A DNA stretch of 64,000 bases. It comes from Neobacillus sp. Marseille-Q6967. GTDB lineage: Bacteria > Bacillota > Bacilli > Bacillales > Cytobacillaceae. The translations under genes were made by a program, and so were the position numbers. The notes beneath the pieces were generated by a model. It was not told the origin of the DNA and made no database searches. It saw nothing but the letters and a program-made list of their open reading frames with translations. The stretch lies in assembly GCF_946151075.1 (NCBI RefSeq), contig NZ_OX267715.1, forward strand, positions 2,953,881 through 3,017,880, given 5' to 3'. Positions 9,758 to 17,458 of this stretch are shown here, piece after piece; positions within the stretch are counted from its first letter, which is position 1; each line of letters starts with the position of its first letter.

Positions 9758-10711
9758 TTACTGTACAATAAATTGATGAAATGCCTCTCTATTTTTTTCA
9801 AGGTCTAGATCCAATACAGACCCTTCCCCTTTAATACTTGCATCTTTGTATCCATTCTCAATTGGAATTCTAAACGTCTCAATTGCCCCTCTATCATTTG
9901 AAAAGAAATCTTTTGCCATAAATAATATATCGCCTGTATCCATGTTTGTATTCACATAGGGTGTAACGACTCCCACTAATTTAGGAAGTTTCGGGATCGT
10001 TTGAATCCCGGAGAGCTGGTCGCTAATTGCCTGCAGTGCTTCCTGCTGGCGTTTAACACGTCCAAAGTCTCCGATGGCATCATGGCGAAAACGCACGAAA
10101 CTTAGCATTTGGTCTCCATTTAATCTTTGTAATCCTGGTTCGAGCGGCGTTTCAACATACTCTTCCATTTTCTTTTCAACATTTATCTCAACACCATTCG
10201 GAAAAGCCTCATCAATTAATTGAACAAATCCTTGAAAGTCTACAATAGCATAATATTGGATATCAATATCAAAGTTTTCCTTTATGGTCTGGCGCATAAG
10301 CTCGGGACCACCATAATAAAAGGCTGAATTAATCTTATGCTTGCCGTGCCCAGGGATTTTAACATAGCTGTCTCTCATAATCGATGTAAGTTTATAGGTT
10401 CCCCTGTCTTCATTATAATGCGCAATCATAATCGTATCTGCCCGTGCCTTTTCTTCACCGCGCGAGTCACTCCCGAGTAACAGGATATTCGTTGCCCCAT
10501 ATTGATCCTTTCTGCCGTCAAATTCATATTCTACGTTCGCGACACTATTCTCTTCCTCATTGTTCTGATTAATTTTCTTTAACGATTGCTGAACTCCTTG
10601 TTTATATTGGTAGTATGAATAAACGGCAGCTGCACCGATTAGTACAAATATCACAAGTAAAAAGCGTGTCCACTTCCTTTTTTTCTTTTTATGATGCTTT
10701 TCAGACCTCAT
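9758..10711 (-). CDS. LytR-CpsA-Psr family cell wall glycopolymer ligase
   Basis: LCP enzymes transfer teichoic acid or other anionic polymers from undecaprenyl carriers to peptidoglycan on the outer face of the membrane. The 317-residue protein has a lysine/arginine-rich N-terminus, one signal-anchor helix (about residues 17-35) and the extracytoplasmic LCP domain. Conserved polar motifs are present (LLGSDSR, RADTIM, FVRFRHDAIGDFGRVKRQQ), including the arginines and aspartates that bind the pyrophosphate carrier. The start follows GGGTGAG. B. subtilis has several paralogues (tagT, tagU, tagV), and I cannot assign which one this is. Confidence 0.92.
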   Translation of the reverse strand: MRSEKHHKKKKRKWTRFLLVIFVLIGAAAVYSYYQYKQGVQQSLKKINQNNEEENSVANVEYEFDGRKDQYGATNILLLGSDSRGEEKARADTIMIAHYNEDRGTYKLTSIMRDSYVKIPGHGKHKINSAFYYGGPELMRQTIKENFDIDIQYYAIVDFQGFVQLIDEAFPNGVEINVEKKMEEYVETPLEPGLQRLNGDQMLSFVRFRHDAIGDFGRVKRQQEALQAISDQLSGIQTIPKLPKLVGVVTPYVNTNMDTGDILFMAKDFFSNDRGAIETFRIPIENGYKDASIKGEGSVLDLDLEKNREAFHQFIVQ

Positions 10712-10851
10712 TTTGGCTCACCCATTCGTGTAATTTTTCCTCTTTATATTTGACTGTATGTATTCCTTGAAAGTTTCTTATGTTTTTCATTTTCCCCTAG
10801 TTAAAGTCCTTCTATCAAAAACTTTCTCATAACTGTGACAAATTTTGCAAA

Positions 10852-10884
10852 TAAAAAAACCGCAAGCTAATAGCATTGCGTTTT
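10852..10884 (-). terminator. Terminator-like hairpin between LCP gene and yhjD
   Basis: CGCAA (10861-10865) pairs with TTGCG (10876-10880). The loop itself contains the palindrome GCTATTAGC, and the minus strand continues into a run of seven T. It lies in the divergent intergenic region, 5' of the LCP gene, rather than at a gene end. Confidence 0.45.
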
Positions 10885-10947
10885 CGGAAGGATTTTTGTA
10901 TCATATAGAGGAACAGGTGTTCGAAAAAATTAAAAGCCGGTGATAAG

Positions 10948-11310
10948 ATGACCCGAATTCCCGAGGAAGATCGAAATATCATGGAAAAAGCCATCTATCT
11001 GCCAATGGTCCTAATTATCCTAAATCGTGATTTATCCATTGTAGAAAACAGTCCCTTTAAACTTAAAAAACCCTATTTAGAATTAATTGAAGAAACAATG
11101 AAAATGATTCAAAAGGATTTAACTGAAGTAAAACAATACATGAAAAAAAATAACATTCAAGTAATGGAGACAAAACGGGACGATGCCTTTACGATGTATA
11201 TGTTTCTATACAAAGGCTATGAAGAAACTCATAATTACTTTAATCCGCGAATCCGTAACAAAGTACAGGAAATAATGGAGGATTACTTCTTAAAACACCG
11301 GTCCCGTTAG
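10948..11310 (+). CDS. yhjD: YhjD-like conserved protein
   Basis: A soluble, highly charged protein of 120 residues, probably all alpha-helical, without transmembrane segments or recognisable catalytic motifs. It resembles the Bacillus YhjD family and sits in the same place, between yhjE/signal peptidase and comK. Its function is not known. The start follows GGTGATA with normal spacing. It converges on comK, with only 5 bp between the stop codons. Confidence 0.75.
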   Translation: MTRIPEEDRNIMEKAIYLPMVLIILNRDLSIVENSPFKLKKPYLELIEETMKMIQKDLTEVKQYMKKNNIQVMETKRDDAFTMYMFLYKGYEETHNYFNPRIRNKVQEIMEDYFLKHRSR

Positions 11311-11315
11311 AATGA

Positions 11316-11885
11316 TTATTCTTTTATTTTAAACTTCCTGCCATATATATAAACCTTTTCAGATGCTTTTAAACCTTTGGACTTATTAGTCATGTAAATA
11401 GATTTTCTTGAATTATGTTCAATCCGCTGCATCAATTTTGTTACTAAATAAGAAGTTCTTAACATTTGATTATCAACAGCACTATAGGAAACGGGAAATT
11501 TATAAGATTTTTTGTTGTGAAAGAGTATGACGGTTTCTTGAGGGCTTACTCGGCTATAATCATCTATATGTTCATGTGAAATCCAAATACATTCTTGACG
11601 ATTTGGTGACGTGGTTGGAAAAAAAAAGATGCGGTTAGTTGGATCAATCGCAATTGGAATTTTATGTGTAATACCAATTAACTGTTTCGTGCCATTTTTT
11701 CTGCCTTCATAATCGCAGCCGAAATAATCACAGCTTTTTTTGATAATATCGAGAGGCTTAAATGGTGATAAATATTCATCCTCTACTTCAATAATCTGAG
11801 AATAAATTTTACTTCCATAGACAATTGGTTTAATAAACATTGTATAGGGGTTAACCTCGTACTCTTCAATTTGTCTTTGTATCAA
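11316..11885 (-). CDS. comK: Competence transcription factor ComK
   Basis: ComK is the master activator of genetic competence and binds paired AT-boxes upstream of late com genes. The protein is about 189 residues, close to the usual 190-195. It keeps the family landmarks: YEVN near the N-terminus, CDYFGCDYEGR, the PTNRIFFFPT block and the ISH motif. The frame is open to a GTG at 11900. The sequence GGTGGAG that would serve as ribosome binding site begins at that GTG, which favours the TTG at 11885, 9 nt downstream. Either way the start is not ATG. The 5' region is very AT-rich, but I saw no perfect AAAAN5TTTT pair. The gene lies next to yhzC as in B. subtilis. Confidence 0.93.
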   Translation of the reverse strand: MIQRQIEEYEVNPYTMFIKPIVYGSKIYSQIIEVEDEYLSPFKPLDIIKKSCDYFGCDYEGRKNGTKQLIGITHKIPIAIDPTNRIFFFPTTSPNRQECIWISHEHIDDYSRVSPQETVILFHNKKSYKFPVSYSAVDNQMLRTSYLVTKLMQRIEHNSRKSIYMTNKSKGLKASEKVYIYGRKFKIKE

Positions 11886-12075
11886 TCTCAACAACTCCAC
11901 CCTATTATTTTCTTCATCATAACATTATTAGAGGATAGTTGTTTTTCTTTTTTTGAATTGTTGCGAATTTATTCACAAATATAACACCGGATTTTTTTAT
12001 CTGAAAATTATAAAAACTCATTGATATTATCAAAAAAAATCCATATAATATTAAAAAGCATCAGAGGTGATTTCC

Positions 12076-12309
12076 TTGAATGAAAAATCATACACGGAAT
12101 TAATGAAAATTGGTGCCATGAAACGTCAAAAAAGAGAAAACTTCGTCCAAGATTTATACATCGACATGCTTTTATCTGAAATCCAGTTAACGGTGGAGAA
12201 GGAAAAATTATTAAAAAAAATTGATTCGGCCATTGACCATCGTGACCAAGTGTCTTTTGTTCACCTAGCAGCAAAACTTAGAGAACTTAATAAACGATTT
12301 GGATCGTAA
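12076..12309 (+). CDS. yhzC: IDEAL-domain protein YhzC
   Basis: A 77-residue soluble helical protein with the short IDEAL-type C-terminal helix (IDSAIDHRDQVSFVHLAAKLREL). That motif is found in several small Bacillus proteins and in ComK-linked YhzC. The likely start is the TTG at 12076, preceded by AGAGGTGA at 12063-12070. The upstream GTG at 12067 is part of that ribosome binding site. The protein's function is unknown; the conserved neighbourhood with comK is the main context. A terminator follows directly. Confidence 0.8.
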   Translation: MNEKSYTELMKIGAMKRQKRENFVQDLYIDMLLSEIQLTVEKEKLLKKIDSAIDHRDQVSFVHLAAKLRELNKRFGS

Positions 12310-12322
12310 CGTTATTCCATCG

Positions 12323-12349
12323 AACCGCTTTCAAGCGGTTTTTTATTTT
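12323..12349 (+). terminator. Terminator of yhzC
   Basis: Perfect 8-bp stem AACCGCTT/AAGCGGTT with a 2-nt loop, followed by TTTTATTTTG. Confidence 0.85.
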
Positions 12350-12488
12350 GCAGCCCCAAAAAAATAGACCTTAAAGAGGGTCTCAGGCTGTCGAAAAACT
12401 TTCGATAGCCTTTTATTTTGTTCGTATACTTTAACAATTTACCGCGTTAATTTGGTAGTATATTAATATATAGACTGTCGACCCGGGC

Positions 12489-12620
12489 TGTTGATTTGCG
12501 CTCCAGGCGCTTCGCTTTCCGCGGGCGTGCCGGGGAGCCTCCTCGGCGCTTTGGCGCCTGTGGGGTCTCCCCTGCCCCGTACTCCCGCAGGAGTCTTCGC
12601 GCCTTCCGCTCCAATCAACA
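12489..12620 (-). repeat. GC-rich palindromic repeat, copy A
   Basis: About 131 bp with terminal TGTTGATT/AATCAACA inverted repeats and an internal GC-rich core able to form nested hairpins (GGCGC...GCGCC, GGGGAG...CTCCCC). It is inverted relative to copies B, C and D. Its high GC content contrasts with the AT-rich surroundings. The apparent ORF across it is an artefact. Confidence 0.9.
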
Positions 12621-12680
12621 GGCGGTAATAACATAGTTCTTCAACTCAAACAATTAATTGTAAAATAAGTGGTGAATTCA

Positions 12681-13848
12681 ATGTTTAAGCCAAAAAAGTA
12701 AAGCCAAAGTGAATATGAATTTGTTTCTATTGACGAATTAGTTCCAGATGACCTCCTGCTTCGTTTGATTGATAAATATATAGATTTTTCGTTCCTTCTT
12801 GAAAAAGTCCGACCTTATTATAGCGATGAAAACGGTCGTCCTACAGACCCTCTAATTCTCTTTAAAATGATGTTTATTGGTTATATGGCATCCGTTCTGA
12901 ACAACAATTAGAAAGGGATATTAAAACAAACGTTGCCTATCGCTGGTTCTTAGGCTTGAAATTTAAGGACGCTGTTCCGCATCACTCCACGATTAGCTGG
13001 AATCGTCAACACCGTTTTAAGGACACGAATATTTTTCAAGATATTTTTGATGGGATTGTTCTTCTAGCAATGAATCATAAGATGGTTGGCGGACGAGTAT
13101 TATTTACAGATTCTACACATTTAAAGGCAAATGCAAACAAACACAAGTTTACAAAACAGGAAGTGAAAGTGGATACTCGGGAATATTTTGATGACTTAAA
13201 CAAAGCAATAGAAGAGGATAGAATTAAGCACGGAAAAAAGCCATTAAAAGAGGTCCAATCGATTCAGATAAGGAACTGAATCATGAACATTGCCTGGAGT
13301 AAGGTTATCTCACTAACCCAATTTGCAAAGGGCTGTCTGATCGTAACATTTTTGGTGTTATTGCTCATAGAAGATTTTAACCAACAAAAGGTTTATTTCC
13401 TAAATGGAAGTTTACATATGATAAAGAACGAGATTTGTACGTTTGTCCAAATGGTCAGGAATTACAATATCGTACAACTACAAGAGAAGGCTATCGGGAA
13501 TATAAGCCAGACCCTAAAAAGTGTACCAACTGCCCACTCCTGCCGGAGTGCTCAAAATCTCAAAATAAAACGAAAGTTGTTACCAGACATGTTTGGGAGG
13601 GGCATAAGGAGAAGGTTCGACTTAACCGACTTTCAAAGTCAGGTAAAGTACTTTATAAATTTAGAAAAGAAAAAGTAGAGCGAAGCTTCGCAGATTCAAA
13701 AGAACTGCATGGGCTTCGCTATTGTAAGTTACGGGGATTGCACAATGTGAGTGAGCAAGTGTTACTCACTGCAGCTTGCCAAAACATGAAAAAGATTGCC
13801 ACACACTTAGCAAGGTTGGAAAAAGGTGTGTGGCAATCTCCAGGTTAA
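12681..13848 (+). pseudogene. IS1182-family transposase, inactivated
   Basis: Fragments in several frames together make an IS1182-type transposase. The first is an N-terminal piece from the ATG at 12681, interrupted by TAA at 12699-12701. A frame change follows near 12890. Next comes a piece with the first catalytic aspartate in FTDSTHLKANANKHKF (about 13105-13150), which ends at 13279. The C-terminal piece, YERDLYVCPNG-type to the stop at 13848, includes the Cys-rich segment CTNCPLLPEC. Comparison of the joined pieces with the family suggests that a central segment is missing around 13260-13330. It cannot encode an active enzyme. Confidence 0.85.
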
Positions 13849-13856
13849 TTCTCCCC

Positions 13857-13988
13857 TGTTGATTGGAGCGGAAGGTGCGGAGACTCCTGCGGGAGTACGG
13901 GGCTGGGGAGACCCCGCAGGCGCTTAAGCGCCGAGGAGGCTCCCCGGCACGCCCGCGGAAAGCGAAGCACGTGGAGCGGAAATCAACA
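13857..13988 (+). repeat. GC-rich palindromic repeat, copy B
   Basis: Same 131-bp family as copy A, in opposite orientation, beginning TGTTGATTGGAGCG and ending AATCAACA. It starts 8 bp after the transposase stop codon. Together with copy A it brackets the transposase remnant symmetrically. Confidence 0.9.
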
Positions 13989-14101
13989 GGCCAGTGTGCA
14001 GGCACATATCTTTAATGATTTTTCAATTGGGTAGACTCAGACAAAATAAAAATTGCCGAGAAAAATAACCTTTCTCGACAATCTGATACCCTAAAGAGGG
14101 T

Positions 14102-15382
14102 CTATTCCTGCTGCTTAGAGCGATGTTTAATTTCGTATTCCTCCAGCATAGATATCCGTTCAAGCATCGTCGGATGACTGTAACGGAAAATCTTTACTAA
14201 TAACGGTGGATTCACTTGGGTTAGACCTGAGCGTGTTAATTCCTGAAAAGAGGTAATGGCAGCTTCGGGATTTTCTGTCATGTTTATAGCATACCGGTCG
14301 GCACGTGTCTCTTCATACCGTGAGATAAGATTGGTTGCAGGACTGGCCGCAAACATCAGCATAGAAAGAATCATGAAAAACAGCGGCAAGGATCGAATGT
14401 CCCTGACATCTGCAATCTTTAATTCCTTCCCCCAGCGTAAGGTGATCCAGTTCATAATTCGATAGGTTAAGTACAAACCTATCAGGGATAATGTTAAGTA
14501 GAGTGCAATGCCGATATAAATATGCTTTTCAACATAATGGCAAATCTCATGAGCCATGATAAATAAGATTTGATCATCTGATAATCGGTTTAATGTCGTA
14601 TCCCAAAGAACAATTCTTGCATTTGATCCAATTCCCGTTACATAAGCATTTAAAGAATTGGTTTTATCAGCCATATTTACTTCAAACACATGCTCTGCCG
14701 GGATATCGGCTTTCTCGGCAAGAGCCAATATTTTTGTTTCGAGTTCTTTATTCTTTAAAGGATAAAAGTCATTGTATAGTGGATCAATGACAATCGGCTG
14801 CAGGAACATCATAAATAAAGTGAACGGAATGGATAACAGCCAGGCATAAAGCCACCAGCGCTTAGCACTTTTTTTCATCAGCCAATAAAGGACAGGGACA
14901 ATCACCAGCCATGTTCCATAATTAATCCAGAAATCGATTAATTCATCCTTCATCCATGATGCGAAGCTTTGTGTTGAAATGTTATAGGTTTTAGATAGGG
15001 AATAACTGATATAACTAAGTGGCAATGTTGCAATAAAGGCGAAAAAAGAAAGCCAAATTAAGTAAATTGCCGTTTGCAGCACCTTATACTTAGACGAAGT
15101 TTCAGCCCAGCGTTTAAACGCTTTTGATAAGCCAAATAATAAGATTAAAAAGTAGAATAGCCATTCAAATGGGGTGGCCAAGAAAAACAATAAATTCCTA
15201 ACTTTAGAATATTCCTCGCTTAACATAAGCTCCCTGCCGTTTAAAAAAGTAGCGGGGTCAGCTTTTGTCCCCTGATACTCAAACGGCAGGCTTGTATCAG
15301 CAAAATAAAATAAGTACCAATAAAAAAACAACCCATATATTACATAGGCCAAAACGGCATAGACTCCCATTTTTCTAACCAT
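14102..15382 (-). CDS. yhfN: M48 family metallopeptidase (YhfN-like, CAAX-protease type)
   Basis: A membrane zinc protease of 426 residues, related to Ste24/HtpX-type enzymes. It has several N-terminal and central transmembrane helices. The zinc motif HEICH sits in IMAHEICHYVEKH, and the downstream glutamate lies in SRYEETRADRYA. The frame is open to 15538, but the ATG at 15382 has AAGGGGGAC upstream and gives the YhfN length. The TAG stop (14104-14102) lies exactly at the terminus of the IS element, so the last codons may have been altered by the insertion. Confidence 0.88.
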   Translation of the reverse strand: MVRKMGVYAVLAYVIYGLFFYWYLFYFADTSLPFEYQGTKADPATFLNGRELMLSEEYSKVRNLLFFLATPFEWLFYFLILLFGLSKAFKRWAETSSKYKVLQTAIYLIWLSFFAFIATLPLSYISYSLSKTYNISTQSFASWMKDELIDFWINYGTWLVIVPVLYWLMKKSAKRWWLYAWLLSIPFTLFMMFLQPIVIDPLYNDFYPLKNKELETKILALAEKADIPAEHVFEVNMADKTNSLNAYVTGIGSNARIVLWDTTLNRLSDDQILFIMAHEICHYVEKHIYIGIALYLTLSLIGLYLTYRIMNWITLRWGKELKIADVRDIRSLPLFFMILSMLMFAASPATNLISRYEETRADRYAINMTENPEAAITSFQELTRSGLTQVNPPLLVKIFRYSHPTMLERISMLEEYEIKHRSKQQE

Positions 15383-15482
15383 GTTTGTTTTGTCCCCCTT
15401 TTTGTACAACTCCTCTCTACCTAGTTTAGTAAAAAAACGTTGTTTTAGAACCGCAAAAAAGGAAAAAGCCGGAATGCCCAGC

Positions 15483-15791
15483 TTACATGAAATAGGAATA
15501 AACAGAAAGAATGGCAATCGATCCGAGGACAACGACAATCACATTTGCTCCTAAAAACGCGGCAAGAAAGGCGGCCGCCGCTCCCAATATCCCATACCAA
15601 ATATCATCCTTTTGAATAAGAAAAATAGCTGGAAATATTAATGCTCCAAGTGTAGCATAGGGGACGTTTTTTAGTACGCCTTGAATAAAAGATGGTAATT
15701 CCCTTCCCTTAAATAAGACAAACGGCAGCATTCTGGGTATGTAGGTAACTAACCCCATGCCAATGATCATCCAAATAATCTCACTTTTCAT
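15483..15791 (-). CDS. azlD: Branched-chain amino acid exporter small subunit AzlD
   Basis: A 102-residue membrane protein with about four helices and the family motif TYIPRMLPF near residue 17. With AzlC it forms an exporter of branched-chain amino acids and analogues such as 4-azaleucine. It overlaps azlC by 11 bp, the usual azlCD arrangement. Family assignment is clear; the substrate range is inferred from homologues. Confidence 0.9.
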   Translation of the reverse strand: MKSEIIWMIIGMGLVTYIPRMLPFVLFKGRELPSFIQGVLKNVPYATLGALIFPAIFLIQKDDIWYGILGAAAAFLAAFLGANVIVVVLGSIAILSVYSYFM

Positions 15792-16512
15792 GTTTTACAC
15801 CCCAATGCTTCGCCTTCACCGTCTCAATTATCTCAATGATAACAGCTGACATAATCGTAGAAACAACAATTGCCCACCCCTGGGCCATCACATTCCCTAG
15901 AGTAAAAATAGAGTTAAAAACGGCAGCAAGTATAGCTAAGAAGACTACCTTTTTACTTTTTTTCATAGATGGAACTAATAAACCAACAAACATAGCATAA
16001 AGGGCGACTCCCATACTTTCCTGAAGTGTCTGTGGAAGTTTTGCACCAATTAAATGTCCCACACCCGTAAATACCACCCAGCTGGAATAGGCCAGCAGAT
16101 TTAAGCCAAACATGAACCCCGTTGAAATGGTCCCTTCCTTTGTTGCTGCAACCGAAAACGTCTCGTCAGTAATACCAAAAGAATAAATGACTTTATTAAC
16201 AAGCTGGTCTTCCTCCACCTTTTCATTTAAAGTGGTGGACATAAGGAAATGCCGGATATTGACGATAAAAGTAGTTAGAACAATTTCCAATAATCCCGTT
16301 CCATAAGCGATTAAACTCAGTGAAATATATTGTGAGGCACCGGCAAAAACAACCATGCTCATTAATACTGCTTCCAAAATCGACAGGCCTGTGGTTTTCG
16401 CCAGGAGACCAAATGTCAGTGCAATTGGAAAATATCCGATTCCAATGCTGACACCCGCCTGCAAGCCTTTTTTAAACCCTGTTGTCTCTTTTCCAAGTGC
16501 AAAATCTGCCAA
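15781..16512 (-). CDS. azlC: Branched-chain amino acid exporter large subunit AzlC
   Basis: A polytopic membrane protein of 243 residues. AzlC hallmarks are present: GYFPIALTFGLLAKTTGLS near residue 27, FAGASQYI, and RHFLMSTTL in the middle. It works with AzlD as an amino-acid efflux system in the cytoplasmic membrane. The likely start is the TTG at 16512, preceded by GGGGGATAGAG. No azlB-type regulator lies next to it in this window. Confidence 0.92.
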   Translation of the reverse strand: MADFALGKETTGFKKGLQAGVSIGIGYFPIALTFGLLAKTTGLSILEAVLMSMVVFAGASQYISLSLIAYGTGLLEIVLTTFIVNIRHFLMSTTLNEKVEEDQLVNKVIYSFGITDETFSVAATKEGTISTGFMFGLNLLAYSSWVVFTGVGHLIGAKLPQTLQESMGVALYAMFVGLLVPSMKKSKKVVFLAILAAVFNSIFTLGNVMAQGWAIVVSTIMSAVIIEIIETVKAKHWGVKHEK

Positions 16513-16571
16513 CTCTATCCCCCGTTTCTCTCCTTCATAAAAATAAATTTTAACAAAATTTCAAATAAATG

Positions 16572-16602
16572 AAAATAAAAAAACATGGCGGTCAGGCCAT
16601 GT
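16572..16602 (-). terminator. Terminator of enoyl-CoA hydratase gene
   Basis: Stem ACATGGC/GCCATGT (16583-16589, 16596-16602) overlapping the stop codon, with a T run on the minus strand. Confidence 0.75.
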
Positions 16603-17378
16603 TATTTTCCCTTAAATAGTGGTTTCCTTTTTTCTGAAAAAGCCTGGAGTGCCTCCATTCGATCTTCGGTAGGCAATGTTACTTCATAAGCCTTGCGTTC
16701 CAGCTGAAGTCCTGTATTCAAATCTACATTCATCCCTTGTTTAACTGCAAACTTTGCCTGTTGTAAGGCAATCGGCCCATTGGCAAGCATTCGGTCAGCA
16801 AATGCTAAACATTCAGAGAGCAGTTGTTGACGCTCGACAACCCTTGTCAGTATGCCATAAGACAGTGCTTCTTTGGCATGGAGCCTACGGGCTGTTAAAA
16901 TCAGCTCCAATGCCTTTGCTTGTCCAATTAATCTCGGTAAGCGCTGTGTCCCTCCGGCGCCTGGAATGATGGCAAGACTAGTTTCTGTTAATCCCATTAA
17001 TGCTTCTTCCGCTGCAATCCGAAAATCGCAGGCAAGTGCCAGCTCCATCCCTCCGCCGAATGCAAATCCATTAATAGCCGCAATGGTTGGCTGCGGCAGC
17101 TGGTCTATCATCGTAAAGACTTCATTAATTTTATTTAAGTTACGCAGTACTTGTCCGGTGGTTAAGTTTTTACGTTCCTTCAAATCGGCTCCAACACTGA
17201 AGGATTTTTCTCCTGACCCTGTGAATATAACTGCGTGTAATTCATTATTTATCCGGACCTCTTCTATCTTTTGCTGTAATGCTACTAACATATCATAGTG
17301 AAATGCATTAAGTGATGCTTCACGATTCAATGTAATAATGGCAACATGGTTCTTTACTTCCGATAAAATATGCTCCAT
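16602..17378 (-). CDS. Enoyl-CoA hydratase/isomerase family protein
   Basis: A crotonase-fold enzyme of 258 residues. It has the oxyanion-hole segments GADLKER (about residue 64) and AINGFAFGGGMELALACDFR (about residue 100). The catalytic-glutamate region is LTETSLAIIPGAGGTQRLPR. It probably hydrates trans-2-enoyl-CoA in fatty acid or branched-chain degradation. The start has AAAGGGGAGAG upstream. It lies 80 bp downstream of the acyl-CoA synthetase gene on the same strand, so it may share its FadR-type control. A second pair of the same two activities occurs at 44667-47214. Confidence 0.88.
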   Translation of the reverse strand: MEHILSEVKNHVAIITLNREASLNAFHYDMLVALQQKIEEVRINNELHAVIFTGSGEKSFSVGADLKERKNLTTGQVLRNLNKINEVFTMIDQLPQPTIAAINGFAFGGGMELALACDFRIAAEEALMGLTETSLAIIPGAGGTQRLPRLIGQAKALELILTARRLHAKEALSYGILTRVVERQQLLSECLAFADRMLANGPIALQQAKFAVKQGMNVDLNTGLQLERKAYEVTLPTEDRMEALQAFSEKRKPLFKGK

Positions 17379-17458
17379 TTCATCATCTCTCCCCTTTAAG
17401 TCGTAACTAGGGCAGGCTGGCTCCCTGCCCTACTGTAATATATGAGGGAAAACCTCCT

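Larger units (their letters stand above)
12365..14104 (+). mobile_element. Decayed IS1182-type insertion sequence
   Basis: A disrupted transposase gene is bounded by imperfect inverted ends of about 60 bp. The left end begins TAGACC at 12365, and the right end, read on the other strand, begins with the same six bases at 14104. Each end contains two small hairpins (left: AGACC/GGTCT, then GGCTGTCG/CGATAGCC). Inside the element, between each end and the transposase, lies a copy of the 131-bp palindromic repeat (12489-12620 and 13857-13988) in opposite orientation. I could not identify a target-site duplication. The family is assigned from the transposase sequence; the exact ends are inferred. 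Confidence 0.7.

Noticed and set aside
12008..12274. A minus-strand gene opposite yhzC
   Set aside because: A shadow of the yhzC frame running into the AT-rich comK upstream region. The product has no domain-like composition.
12431..12634. Open frames across palindromic repeat copies (also 13766-14005, 41891-42076, 48959-49393)
   Set aside because: They arise only because the GC-rich repeat lacks stop codons in some frames. They have no ribosome binding site, and their sequence simply follows the repeat.
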